A DNA stretch of 34,998 nucleotides, from IMG/VR virus record IMGVR_UViG_3300042988_001196, positions 1 through 34,998 of that record, one strand, 5' to 3'. Each line of letters starts with the position of its first letter. Position 1 is the first letter of the stretch. The stretch is from a virus. This document shows positions 9,999 to 17,894 of the stretch, in pieces. Under the pieces are notes generated by a model. It was not told where the DNA came from. It saw only the letters and a program-made list of their open reading frames with translations, and made no database searches. Both the position numbers and the translations under genes were made by a program.

Positions 9999-10927
9999 GA
10001 TTTTGATTCATTTTCCCATGATGGAACATTTTTTGTATCATTTACCCAACCAAATTTTGTCACTTGGCTATCAGACTGATTAATAGTATCTGATACTGAT
10101 AACGTTGTTGTCTTATTCATACTATACGCATCATCTTGATACATAGTATCTGATACTGATACAGTTATCGGAAGTGGTTCAAAGGTTATAACTATCAGTC
10201 CGTCTTTACCTACACCATTTGATCCGCCAATACCAGCACCACCTCCACCACCACCATATAAACCGCCATTACCAGCACTTAGACCACTAGGATAAGCACC
10301 ACCACCACCACCACCACCTGAACCTACAGTTGTCCATTCAACCCCATCACCACCAGCAGTTCCATCTACGCCACCTGTAGCACCTGTGCCACCTGTACCA
10401 CCAAGACCAGCATCTCCTGAACCACCATTAGCACCCTGACCTGCTGATGTTGGTGATGAACCATTATTTCCATTTCCATTTAATCCACCTGCGCCACCTC
10501 CACCACCTCCACTAGCATAACTTGTACTACCTCCATTACCACCAGAATATTTTGTGTCACCAATACCATCAGAAGCTTGACCACCCTGACCGCCAGCATA
10601 TGGTGGGCCACTAAGTGACCCTGTTGCACCACCCTTTGCACCAACTATTGATGAAGCATAATCAGCGCCACCAAACCAAGTATCACCACCATTATTTCCT
10701 CCACCACCTCCAGCTCCTATTCCAATATTTATAGTAGCACCTAGAGTCAAAATGACATTTGTCTTTTTTGAATATCCACCACCACCTCCGCCGCCACCAC
10801 CACCACCACCTCCTCCTCGATTACCACCACCGCCAGCACCAATTACCTCAATTGAGTTATTTGAATTATTCCAACTATATGGAACACTCCATGTGCTTCC
10901 TGATGTTAAGATAATTTTACGAGACAT
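9995..10927 (-). CDS. Glycine-rich fibre-tip-like protein (candidate adhesin)
   Basis: 310 residues. Residues of about 30-245 are extremely Gly-rich, including an uninterrupted run of 14 Gly near residues 38-51 and many GGxGG blocks separated by short polar loops. Gly-rich domains like this form polyglycine-II sandwiches in phage receptor-binding tips (the S16 gp38 type) and glycine-rich fibre ends. The C-terminus carries two copies of a SVSDTxxQxD block, also visible as a short DNA repeat (about 10084-10105 and 10144-10161). The CCA-rich DNA of the tract is simple-sequence and may vary in length. Adhesin role is inference. Confidence 0.55.
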   Translation of the reverse strand: MSRKIILTSGSTWSVPYSWNNSNNSIEVIGAGGGGNRGGGGGGGGGGGGGGYSKKTNVILTLGATINIGIGAGGGGGNNGGDTWFGGADYASSIVGAKGGATGSLSGPPYAGGQGGQASDGIGDTKYSGGNGGSTSYASGGGGGGAGGLNGNGNNGSSPTSAGQGANGGSGDAGLGGTGGTGATGGVDGTAGGDGVEWTTVGSGGGGGGGAYPSGLSAGNGGLYGGGGGGAGIGGSNGVGKDGLIVITFEPLPITVSVSDTMYQDDAYSMNKTTTLSVSDTINQSDSQVTKFGWVNDTKNVPSWENESKS

Positions 10928-10928
10928 T

Positions 10929-11399
10929 TTATGAAATTACTCCGAAGATTATTTTATAAGTTGCTACCAAAGTATCTCCTGAAACAAGAGCTCTACTACC
11001 AGTGACTTTTCTACCTGCCATTACTCCGGTTGAAGCGCTGTTAAACACTCCTATTTCTTCAATAGTTTTTGAAGCACTAGCTGTCCATGTGTAGTCAAGT
11101 TGTAGAGTATCATTTGTCTGTGTTGTCGTACTTCTTGTCACTGTAGCCGAATGTCTTGCAAGACCGCTATCAACTATTTCGGCCAGTAATGCTGTTTGTG
11201 AAGCCAAAGCAGGAGTCGAATCTGTACCTACTGCTAAATATGTGAAAGCAGTTTGTGAACCAACATTTCCTGCTAACCCTGAAAAGACAGCAAGAGAAGC
11301 GTTTGTAATAGCATTTTGCATAAAGCCAGTATCATCTTTTATATTACCGTCTTTATCTTTTATTACTAACCTGACCATTCCTTTTATTTTTATATCCAT
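10929..11399 (-). CDS. Phage tail/fibre-base structural protein
   Basis: 156 residues, beta-rich. The pattern TYLAVGTDSTPALASQTALL, then RHSATVTRSTT, then IEEIGVFN, then GDTLVATYKI is a recurrent phage structural module in tail-fibre or baseplate proteins. It is located 4 nt after the tail adaptor and 1 nt before the glycine-rich fibre gene, supporting a linker or tail decoration role. The leader consists only of A and T. Confidence 0.6.
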   Translation of the reverse strand: MDIKIKGMVRLVIKDKDGNIKDDTGFMQNAITNASLAVFSGLAGNVGSQTAFTYLAVGTDSTPALASQTALLAEIVDSGLARHSATVTRSTTTQTNDTLQLDYTWTASASKTIEEIGVFNSASTGVMAGRKVTGSRALVSGDTLVATYKIIFGVIS

Positions 11400-11403
11400 A
11401 TTT

Positions 11404-12162
11404 TTATATATATAATATTTTTTTATTAGTAATTTGTTTCTTTACATCTCTTTCCCTTGAACCAAAAAATTCTTGTATTTTTCCTTTTATACGCAGTCTT
11501 TCGCTACCCTCCAAATCTATTATTTCCTTTTCTAATTGTGCCAAATTGGCATGGTTATTAATTCTTGCGTATTCATAAGCAGGTTTGAGATACATATATT
11601 CTGGATATACAGGAACTCCAATAACTTTTGTAGTATCAGAAGTTGTAAAATATGAACCAGCACGATTAATTACAATTTTTATACCTTTTGAAACTGTGTA
11701 GTCTGGTATTACATCAAAAAGAATTGAGTTGCCTAATTTTGCGTATCTACTAGGTGTTCCTGTAGTTGAATCTGTCAATATTCCATTAATATCAGTATTC
11801 AATTCATCAACTGGAGATATTGGAGTGTACTCAGTAGCAGTTGCTGATGTTTTTATCAAAACCTTTGACACATCAAATATGCGATTATTATTTTCATCTG
11901 TAGTAAAAACATAATCTCTTTTACCTGATTCTATTGTTGTCGAAATAATCTGGAAATCAGAATGATTGATATCATCGCCTTGCCATGTACCAGCACTTTT
12001 TGCCCACAATAATAAATAATTATCCAAGGCCATGTTAGACCGAGCAATGAATTCAGCTAATAGTTCGCTATTACCTGAAACATCTCCATATCTAAATCCC
12101 AATTCCTTTTCATAAAACTGGACTATCCCATTTTTTGTTGTTGTGTTTGATACTTGAAGCAT
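11404..12162 (-). CDS. Tail adaptor / head-tail connector (gp11-like)
   Basis: 252 residues. It starts with a helical segment followed by a beta-rich core and ends in a long helical tail (YEYARINNHANLAQLEKEII). The pattern NSELLAEFIARSNMALDNYL, then RYAKLGNSILFDVIPDY, then YPEYMYLKPAYEYARINN is characteristic of podovirus adaptor proteins that bind below the portal. The position right after the major capsid gene matches T7 gp10-gp11 order. A stem-loop (12191-12206) lies between it and the capsid gene. Confidence 0.65.
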   Translation of the reverse strand: MLQVSNTTTKNGIVQFYEKELGFRYGDVSGNSELLAEFIARSNMALDNYLLLWAKSAGTWQGDDINHSDFQIISTTIESGKRDYVFTTDENNNRIFDVSKVLIKTSATATEYTPISPVDELNTDINGILTDSTTGTPSRYAKLGNSILFDVIPDYTVSKGIKIVINRAGSYFTTSDTTKVIGVPVYPEYMYLKPAYEYARINNHANLAQLEKEIIDLEGSERLRIKGKIQEFFGSRERDVKKQITNKKILYI

Positions 12163-12188
12163 GTTTTTATTGTTAATTTACTCATCTT

Positions 12189-12208
12189 AACCACCTAATA
12201 AGGTGGCT
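12189..12208 (-). terminator. Stem-loop after capsid gene (processing or weak terminator)
   Basis: CCACCT (12191-12196), a 4-nt loop and AGGTGG (12201-12206) form a GC-rich hairpin in the 57-nt gap between capsid and adaptor genes. No T-tract follows on either strand, so it more likely stabilises the capsid mRNA 3' end or causes partial termination that lowers adaptor expression. Confidence 0.45.
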
Positions 12209-12219
12209 AAGTGAATCAA

Positions 12220-13041
12220 CTAAGCTACATTCACATCAAAGACAAGTCCTTTATGTGCTGTTGGCGTAAGATGTCCAATGTCTACTCGGCTATAGAATGC
12301 CTGACCTGAAAGGAAGTTATTTTCCGAGCTGGCTGGGAAATCAATAACATGTGAGCGACCATATGTACCTCTTAGGATACCAAGTCCTTGGATCCTCTTT
12401 ACACCTGCAAACAAGTGACCAGATGTGTGGTTGTTTGACCAATAGTGATCAACTCCAAGGTATCTGAAGCCCTCAACAGTTCCCTCTTTCAATGCCTTAT
12501 CGGCAGTAGTGAAACCATTAGCTTGTACGAATGCTTCGAGGATTTCAAAATCCGCAGCGCGCCATACAATTCCGACTCCGTTAGTCATCATCATTGTCTG
12601 ACCATTAGCTTCTCTGATCTCTCTCTTAATACCTCTTATAATGTCATCAATGTTGCTTGCTGAAACTGTAATATTTCCAGCAGAACCACCAATAGAAGCA
12701 TTATCAAAGTCTGTCCATGAAGCATGCTGTGCGAGAACACCTGACTCAATGTATTCATTGAGCAATGAACCAATTCTATCGAACAATTCGGCTGGCTTTG
12801 TCCAAGGAGATTGAGCCAAGTCTGCCCAGTCTACGAACAAACCAATATCACGACCTGTCGAAATAGTCATGGTTTCAGCAGTTTCCTCAAACAACTGAAG
12901 ATCATGTCCTGTTCCTCTTGTAACTGTTTGAACAGACGGAGAAGTAGACATGTATGATGATGAAATAACTCTTGTATCAGTTATTGTGACATCACACATC
13001 TCTTTCCAAGTCTGTGGTGCGTCTAACCTATCTTGCAACAC
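12220..13041 (-). CDS. Major capsid protein (N-terminus probably extends upstream)
   Basis: At least 273 residues from a GTG at 13041. The sequence has the look of a major capsid protein: an N-terminal arm, alternating helices and beta segments, NDIIRGIKREIREANG-like spine-helix, and a TAHKGLVFDVNVA end. It follows the scaffold gene, is unusually rich in GC-ending codons for this genome and precedes the adaptor. The same frame continues without a stop for 36 codons upstream (to TAA 13150-13152), and that stretch reads like real protein (LSSLTYLNVKNEGLRKF), yet it has no ATG, GTG or TTG. The true start is therefore unresolved. Confidence 0.7.
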   Translation of the reverse strand: MLQDRLDAPQTWKEMCDVTITDTRVISSSYMSTSPSVQTVTRGTGHDLQLFEETAETMTISTGRDIGLFVDWADLAQSPWTKPAELFDRIGSLLNEYIESGVLAQHASWTDFDNASIGGSAGNITVSASNIDDIIRGIKREIREANGQTMMMTNGVGIVWRAADFEILEAFVQANGFTTADKALKEGTVEGFRYLGVDHYWSNNHTSGHLFAGVKRIQGLGILRGTYGRSHVIDFPASSENNFLSGQAFYSRVDIGHLTPTAHKGLVFDVNVA

Positions 13042-13173
13042 ATCTTCATACAGTGTCTTATATGTAATTACATTTACGGTATCTGTAATAAATTTCCTTA
13101 GTCCTTCATTTTTAACATTTAAATATGTTAAAGAACTTAAACTAAGTTGTTAAAATTAATAATACCGAATGAT

Positions 13174-13755
13174 TTAATCGTTATAGAACTTTTTAGAATT
13201 CTTAGCGTTGTTCATCATCGCTCTTGCAATAGTAGCTCTTACCTTTCGGTCCGGAACATCTGATGAAGTAGGCGGTACACCTTTGGCAATCCAATATTCT
13301 GGAGTATTTTTGGCTTGAGAAGCATTACTTGAACCAGATTTAATGTTCGATATTGCCTCAAGATTACTCCTTGAATCTTGTTGTCGTTTTAACTTTACTT
13401 GGAAGTCTTCATCGAATAGAACATCTTCAATGTCCATATTCCATTTTTTAGCAAGATTTCTAGCTAAAGTTATATCATCCTCATGTGAGATATTCGCTTG
13501 TTTAAGAGCCATTTTCTCTATTCTTTCAAGTGTGCGATTATCATCCGGTGACTTACTTTGATTTTTTACGGAGTTATCTAGCGTTTCATCTTTAGACTTT
13601 TTCAAGTCTTTTAATTCACGCTTTAGTGAACCAAGTGTCTGATTCAGTTTTTCATATTCCATTTTAGGAATTGAAACTGTATCAACTTGTGTCTCACCCT
13701 CTCCTGTGTTGTTTTGAAGATCAACACTTACTTCTTGACTGTTGGTATCTGTCAT
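13174..13755 (-). CDS. Putative scaffold protein
   Basis: 193 residues from ATG 13755 (MTDTNSQ). Alternative ATG 13785 adds MIIVKKITNL; a still longer frame to 13872 crosses the attenuator hairpins and is unlikely. The protein is acidic to mixed-charge, with a coiled coil (YEKLNQTLGSLKRELKDLKK), a helical middle and a C-terminal basic helix (IARAMMNNAKNSKKF), the usual scaffold design in which the C-terminus touches capsid. It lies directly upstream of the major capsid gene and directly downstream of the candidate attenuator, which may set its expression. Confidence 0.6.
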   Translation of the reverse strand: MTDTNSQEVSVDLQNNTGEGETQVDTVSIPKMEYEKLNQTLGSLKRELKDLKKSKDETLDNSVKNQSKSPDDNRTLERIEKMALKQANISHEDDITLARNLAKKWNMDIEDVLFDEDFQVKLKRQQDSRSNLEAISNIKSGSSNASQAKNTPEYWIAKGVPPTSSDVPDRKVRATIARAMMNNAKNSKKFYND

Positions 13756-13833
13756 AAGATTAGTGATTTTTTTAACGATAATCATAAACGCCTTTCGTTT
13801 GTTATAGTAATTGGTTTGTAGTAAACGATAACT

Positions 13834-13862
13834 AAAAACCGATTGCTTGTGAGCAATCGGTT
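13834..13862 (-). terminator. Intrinsic terminator hairpin within the attenuator
   Basis: Stem AACCGATTGCT/AGCAATCGGTT (13837-13847 with 13852-13862), loop of 4 nt, then TTT on the leftward strand (five T in a row counting the end of the stem). It would stop leftward transcription coming from the peptidoglycan-binding-protein gene before the scaffold gene unless the alternative B:G pairing forms. Confidence 0.6.
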
Positions 13863-13937
13863 GATATTCCAAGAGGAAAACTTCTACATAAACCTCTTAG
13901 AACATCGGCCGATTGCTCCAAGCATGTAGAAGTTTTT
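13834..13937 (-). promoter_or_regulatory. Candidate two-state attenuator RNA upstream of scaffold and capsid
   Basis: Read leftward, the segments are: A (13924-13936), B (13909-13918), C (13893-13898), D (13877-13889), E (13871-13876), G (13851-13862) and H (13837-13847). A pairs with D (13 bp perfect) and G with H (11 bp, 4-nt loop, followed by a T run), giving a terminator state. Alternatively B pairs with G (10 bp, GAGCAATCGG with CCGATTGCTC) and C pairs with E (6 bp), nested with each other and excluding both A:D and the G:H terminator. Mutually exclusive pairing is the signature of attenuators. Ligand or trigger unknown; no match to a named riboswitch class recognised. Confidence 0.55.
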
Positions 13938-13952
13938 AATTGTCAAAATACT

Positions 13953-14663
13953 TTAGTCCGCTTCTGTGAATTCATTAAACAAAACTGAAACCTTATTCGT
14001 TGTTTGTCTGATGATTGTCAATTGACCCCAGTCAAGACCAGCTAGTACCAAGTCACCACCTGTAGCTTCTACAAATTGGAGATCAAGATTAGTATCAACC
14101 GCAGCCAAAGTTATTGTTGCACCTGCTGTCGATGAAGCATTTAGTAAGTAAATTACTGCTGTATCGCCAACATTAGGAACATAAGGGAATGTCGATGTAC
14201 TACTCAATGAAACTGTTGTATTCACATTTGGTGTCCACAAAATCACTGATGGCGTTGCCGAAAATTCCTTTGATGTGGTTGTAAATGTTGAAGCAGTCGA
14301 TGATGTTGACATTACTCCACCATTTGTTGAACCTCTCTGGAAGAAGAACCTCTCATAGTTTACTGGATTAGTGACTGCACCAAGTTTTGGTGTTCTATAA
14401 GAATTTGAATCAATAACACCTGTTGTTTCAACACCTTGGCTTTCCTGATACATCATGACAGCATTCTGTGTCTGTTCTCCAAAATATCCCTTTTTAGCAC
14501 CATTCTCAATGGCAGGAATAGGGAAACCTTGATCTATAAGAAATGTTTGCAATAAAGCAACATCAGAACCCTTTGAACCAAAAGATAATTCCTTTGCTTC
14601 AACTGTTGATACTAAACAAAAAACTGAAAATATTGCTGATAATATAATTAAACTTTTTTTCAT
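13953..14663 (-). CDS. Exported peptidoglycan-binding protein (PG_binding_1)
   Basis: 236 residues. Residues 1-23 are a Sec signal peptide ending VEA. Residues of about 27-95 are a PG_binding_1 domain (GSKGSDVALLQTFL, IPAI, GYFGEQTQNAVMMYQ, GVIDSNS). This exact style of repeat is highly frequent in Patescibacteria surface proteins. The C-terminal 130 residues are Thr/Ser-rich and beta-type, probably a display or virion-surface domain. It sits between portal and scaffold, where decoration proteins may occur. Peptidoglycan attachment is known for the family; whether it is packaged in the virion or left on the host surface cannot be told from sequence. Confidence 0.7.
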   Translation of the reverse strand: MKKSLIILSAIFSVFCLVSTVEAKELSFGSKGSDVALLQTFLIDQGFPIPAIENGAKKGYFGEQTQNAVMMYQESQGVETTGVIDSNSYRTPKLGAVTNPVNYERFFFQRGSTNGGVMSTSSTASTFTTTSKEFSATPSVILWTPNVNTTVSLSSTSTFPYVPNVGDTAVIYLLNASSTAGATITLAAVDTNLDLQFVEATGGDLVLAGLDWGQLTIIRQTTNKVSVLFNEFTEAD

Positions 14664-14673
14664 AATTTTTTTA

Positions 14674-14802
14674 TTATTTATTTAATCTTCGACCTTTTTT
14701 AATTTCGACCTCATCAACCTCTTCAACTTTCTCTTCTTCTTTTACATCCTGCTTGATGATTTTATCTTTCAAGCTCGGCATTCTTTTTTCAAAAATACTC
14801 AT
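14674..14802 (-). CDS. Small charged protein, 42 residues
   Basis: An ATG at 14802 opens a 42-codon frame (MSIFEKRMPSLKDK, then a Lys/Glu-rich tail ending GRRLNK) between the two exported structural-cluster proteins. It keeps the genome's usual A/T leader (TTAAAAACAATG) and fits its gap neatly, with 10 nt to the next gene. No known domain. Probably a real small gene of the portal-capsid region. Confidence 0.5.
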   Translation of the reverse strand: MSIFEKRMPSLKDKIIKQDVKEEEKVEEVDEVEIKKGRRLNK

Positions 14803-14859
14803 TGTTTTTAATTAATTAATAATCTCAATTCAAAGCCACGATAAAGGAACAAAGAATTG

Positions 14860-15261
14860 TTATTTATAAGTCACTGTGTACCTACCTACGAACGAAGCTG
14901 GAAATACCATTGAAAGACCTCTATCAAAGCCGACATCAAGAGTTAGTGTAGAACCGATAGCTGGAGAAGCTGACATTGACAACAATGTCGTTGAAGCGGT
15001 ATCTGTTGTTGATGTAGCATTTCTCAATTCAAATGTTGTATTTGATGTGACACCAATAACTACTGAACCAACTACTCCTTGACCTGTCTTGAGCATTAAA
15101 ATCGTACTTGAAATACTTGGCGTTGTTGTCGATTTATAAGCGTCATAACCATTAATTGAACCAAGAGAAAGAGTATTCTGATTTGAATAAATATTAATTC
15201 CTATAATTACTATAAGAGCCAATATTATTAATGACGATATTATTGTGATTACTTTTTTCAT
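14860..15261 (-). CDS. Membrane-anchored or exported beta-sandwich protein
   Basis: 133 residues. Residues 5-25 form one strongly hydrophobic segment preceded by Lys (signal anchor or uncleaved signal). The rest is Thr/Ser-rich beta sequence (GSVVIGVTSNTTFELRN, SASPAIGSTLTLDVG) resembling a small immunoglobulin-like or decoration domain. It lies between portal and scaffold genes and ahead of another exported protein. An extended -10 box (TGTTATAAT) lies 7 nt before its ATG, suggesting its own leaderless transcript. Role unknown; possible virion decoration or host-surface protein. Confidence 0.55.
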   Translation of the reverse strand: MKKVITIISSLIILALIVIIGINIYSNQNTLSLGSINGYDAYKSTTTPSISSTILMLKTGQGVVGSVVIGVTSNTTFELRNATSTTDTASTTLLSMSASPAIGSTLTLDVGFDRGLSMVFPASFVGRYTVTYK

Positions 15262-15268
15262 GTTGTTA

Positions 15269-15277
15269 ATTATAACA
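15269..15277 (-). promoter_or_regulatory. Extended -10 promoter, probably leaderless
   Basis: On the leftward strand TGTTATAAT is followed by only 7 nt and then the ATG at 15261. No good -35 is present, as expected for extended -10 promoters. The same nonamer recurs at 23324 and 33347 ahead of leftward transcripts. Confidence 0.5.
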
Positions 15278-15290
15278 TATTTTTAATCAA

Positions 15291-15530
15291 CTATAATCCA
15301 ACTTGAACTATTTGCTTATTTTCTTGTTGAACTTTAGTTTTATTTTTTAATAAACTTTTCCATGCTTCATCAAAGTACATAATTGCCAAGCGTTCCGCAG
15401 CCAAAACATTGACTTCCATACAATTGTGCGATTTTAACAATTCCTTTTTTATTTCAGAATAAATAACCTCGACCAATGTTTCATCATTTAGAAATTTATC
15501 TATCTTTGATTGTTTAATATCGTTAAACAT
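15291..15530 (-). CDS. Small helical protein of unknown function, portal-associated position
   Basis: 79 residues, helical and charged (FNDIKQSKIDKFLND, AAERLAIMYFDEAWKSLL). No known domain recognised. It overlaps the portal gene end by 8 nt (15523-15530), implying translational coupling. A minor head-completion or portal-accessory role is suggested by position only. Confidence 0.5.
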   Translation of the reverse strand: MFNDIKQSKIDKFLNDETLVEVIYSEIKKELLKSHNCMEVNVLAAERLAIMYFDEAWKSLLKNKTKVQQENKQIVQVGL

Positions 15531-17364
15531 TTATTTGTGGTGCTTCCTGACCTGTTGTTAATTGAGCTGGTTGCAACTGTGCTTGTGCTTCCATGGTTGG
15601 AGTTTCCTGTATTTGTGAAGACATTAATGAATTAAAGTCTGAAACATTCATACCTCCGTATTCCAAAATATTATTAAACGCCTTAGACATAGCTGGTATC
15701 TGCATAGCATTTTTGAATGAATCTGGATTAGCAATTATAAACTGGAATATTGAAAGTAATTTATCACTTAATCCTGCAATATCTTTTTGTTTACCAGCGA
15801 TATTGATACCAATAGTTAATTCAATATCATCAAATTCTTTTTTGAGAATTTCTATCATCTGCTTATTTCCCTTTTTAATAATTCCCTCTTTAATTGTTTT
15901 AATCAACAAATCTTGTTCATCTTGAGAAATAGCTTTACCTGTTTCCAATAATTTTTTCTTAATAATCTTATTGGTTTCATTTATGGAAATCTGCTCGGCA
16001 ATCCAATTTAATTCATCCATTGAAAGATTACCAATAAACTTTTTACCTTTCAGAATTTCTTTCTTAATATCTGGAATTATAATATCTCTGTAAATTTCTT
16101 CTATGAACTTTGCTCTTTGTCCACGCCTCTTATTGTGCATTCCAGTACCTTGCGCAACCAATCTTTCTTGACCTCTAAATGTTGTACCAGATGATGACTC
16201 TTTACCCATGACAGGATCGTAAGCTGAACCGATAGCTTGAGCATGTTCATACCATGAATTAATTTCATTTTGGAATAATTGAATATTTGCTGAAGCAACA
16301 TTAGGAATTTGTCTTATAGACTTATTGTCATCAACATAGGCAATCTGAAGATTATCCATTTCATTTAGATTTTGTCTTTCGGCCAATGTTCTATCATCAG
16401 TTTGCAACAATATCTTTGAAGCAGATTCAAGCAAATTAGTTTTATGGATATTCAAGAAGTTTGTCCAAATCTGATCACCTAAAATATCTTCACCAATACC
16501 CTCCCCTAATCCTCTCTGGAATACCTTTTTAGTTGTATAAAATTTGAAATTCTTATCATCAAAATCTTTCCTATAAAGAACTACTCCTTGCTTGTTTTTA
16601 TTGCTATCAGTATATTCGGCAACAATTTGTATCTGATAAATATAATCTTCCATATTGTTGTCATCATTGAGGTAATGACTAGGCATGTCGCCAATAACAA
16701 CATATACATCAATAGTTTTTGCTGTGCTTTTATTTTTTCTATCACCCAATGTTCCAGACTCTTTTTCAAATGACGCTAAGGTAATAAGATCATCGATAGA
16801 AATAGTCGCACCATTCTTTTCATCTCCCCAGCCATACTGCTTCATTGACATCAATTTGGTTGGTGAAAAATTATGTCTGAAACCTAAAGCACCAGACAAA
16901 ATATCACTCTGATCACAAAATGCTATGGAATTTAATGGAATAACCACAGGGACTTTTACTCCCTTTTGCACCAACACGCCACCATAGTCAATATCGCTTT
17001 CTGTTATCTCATCGAATAGCAAATCAAGATTATTCTCCTTGGTATAAAAATCATCATGATATTTCTTTATCAAAAACGAAGCTACTTTATCAATTCCATT
17101 GTCGCCAGTAGCGTAGAACAAAACATCTTTGACTTCCAAATCTTCAGTCCAATAACATAAGTTTAGAATTGGCTTCATTATCTTTCTGAAAGATCTTAAC
17201 CATTGATTTTCTCCAGTAAAAAATATCCCATGTTTCAAATGGTATATCATTTGAATATGTCTTCTCATATTCCAGTACCAATTATCGCCTAATGTTATCT
17301 CCTCTGTTTCATATTGGTTTTCTTGTTCTTTAATCCAAGAAAAAATATTTGGTGATTGAATCAT
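15523..17364 (-). CDS. Portal protein
   Basis: 613 residues, the usual size for a podovirus portal. It follows the terminases in the leftward packaging-head order. Features visible: a helical N-terminal part, a beta-rich wing with YGGVLVQKGVKVPVV, a central block (DPVMGKESSSGTTFRGQERL, then NKRRGQRAKFIEEIYRDI) typical of phage portals, and a Gln/Thr-rich C-terminal tail (QLQPAQLTTGQEAPQ). It forms the dodecameric DNA gate of the capsid. The ATG at 17364 has no Shine-Dalgarno and a TATATAAAA leader. Confidence 0.75.
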   Translation of the reverse strand: MIQSPNIFSWIKEQENQYETEEITLGDNWYWNMRRHIQMIYHLKHGIFFTGENQWLRSFRKIMKPILNLCYWTEDLEVKDVLFYATGDNGIDKVASFLIKKYHDDFYTKENNLDLLFDEITESDIDYGGVLVQKGVKVPVVIPLNSIAFCDQSDILSGALGFRHNFSPTKLMSMKQYGWGDEKNGATISIDDLITLASFEKESGTLGDRKNKSTAKTIDVYVVIGDMPSHYLNDDNNMEDYIYQIQIVAEYTDSNKNKQGVVLYRKDFDDKNFKFYTTKKVFQRGLGEGIGEDILGDQIWTNFLNIHKTNLLESASKILLQTDDRTLAERQNLNEMDNLQIAYVDDNKSIRQIPNVASANIQLFQNEINSWYEHAQAIGSAYDPVMGKESSSGTTFRGQERLVAQGTGMHNKRRGQRAKFIEEIYRDIIIPDIKKEILKGKKFIGNLSMDELNWIAEQISINETNKIIKKKLLETGKAISQDEQDLLIKTIKEGIIKKGNKQMIEILKKEFDDIELTIGINIAGKQKDIAGLSDKLLSIFQFIIANPDSFKNAMQIPAMSKAFNNILEYGGMNVSDFNSLMSSQIQETPTMEAQAQLQPAQLTTGQEAPQINV

Positions 17365-17366
17365 TT

Positions 17367-17657
17367 TTATATAAATAATGAAGTAATATTTTTAATAGCC
17401 AAATCCTTGGTAAACCCATTCAAGTTTAACAACCTATGCATCATTACATAATTCATTAATCTTGATTTAATTTTGTCGCCATTTTTTATAGTCAAAATTG
17501 CTCTAGAAATTTTGGTATAATTTTTTATGTTTATATTAGATATTGCCTCCTCAACTGTATTTCCTGAGAAAGTAAACATTTTGCCATTGATACTTAATTC
17601 AGCTATTACAGGTATTTGTTCTCCAAGTTTTGTATTTTTATTGGTTGTTTTTTTCAC
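17367..17657 (-). CDS. Small protein of unknown function
   Basis: 96 residues, basic, with a beta-type middle (PVIAELSINGKMFTFSG) and a helical C-terminus. No recognised domain. It lies 2 nt upstream of the portal gene and overlaps the zinc-ribbon gene stop by 4 nt (17654-17657), so it is co-translated with the packaging genes. Confidence 0.5.
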   Translation of the reverse strand: MKKTTNKNTKLGEQIPVIAELSINGKMFTFSGNTVEEAISNINIKNYTKISRAILTIKNGDKIKSRLMNYVMMHRLLNLNGFTKDLAIKNITSLFI

Positions 17658-17887
17658 AGTTTTATTCCTAGTTTTTTAATCGAAGGAAATCTCGAGCCAC
17701 CTTTTGCCTGATCATATAATTGTAAATCTGAAACAGTTTGCTTTTTTGGAATACTAGCTATTTTTTTATCAACCTCTTTTGCAATTATCTTTTTTTGTTC
17801 AAGACATGAATCACAATAATATGGATCTGGCTCGTTGCTTTTATATTCTAGTGAACACTTAATACAGTTGTGAGAATATTCCTGCAT
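17654..17887 (-). CDS. Zinc-ribbon protein
   Basis: 77 residues with two CxxC knuckles (CIKCSLEY and YCDSC, about 17 residues apart), a zinc ribbon that usually binds nucleic acid or protein, followed by a helical Lys-rich region. Its ATG is 6 nt after TGATATAAT, an extended -10 formed partly by the stop region of the preceding gene, so a leaderless internal transcript is possible. Specific role unknown. Confidence 0.55.
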   Translation of the reverse strand: MQEYSHNCIKCSLEYKSNEPDPYYCDSCLEQKKIIAKEVDKKIASIPKKQTVSDLQLYDQAKGGSRFPSIKKLGIKL

Positions 17888-17894
17888 ATAATAA

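Noticed and set aside
10752-10934. Proline-rich frame opposite the glycine-rich gene
   Set aside because: It is the complement of the Gly codon tract (CCA/CCT), a shadow of the real gene.
13756-13872. Longer N-terminus for the scaffold gene
   Set aside because: It would translate the terminator hairpin of the attenuator; internal ATGs at 13785 or 13755 give a normal scaffold start.
13943-13948. TTGACA as a promoter -35 before the attenuator
   Set aside because: No acceptable -10 lies 16-18 bp downstream on the leftward strand.
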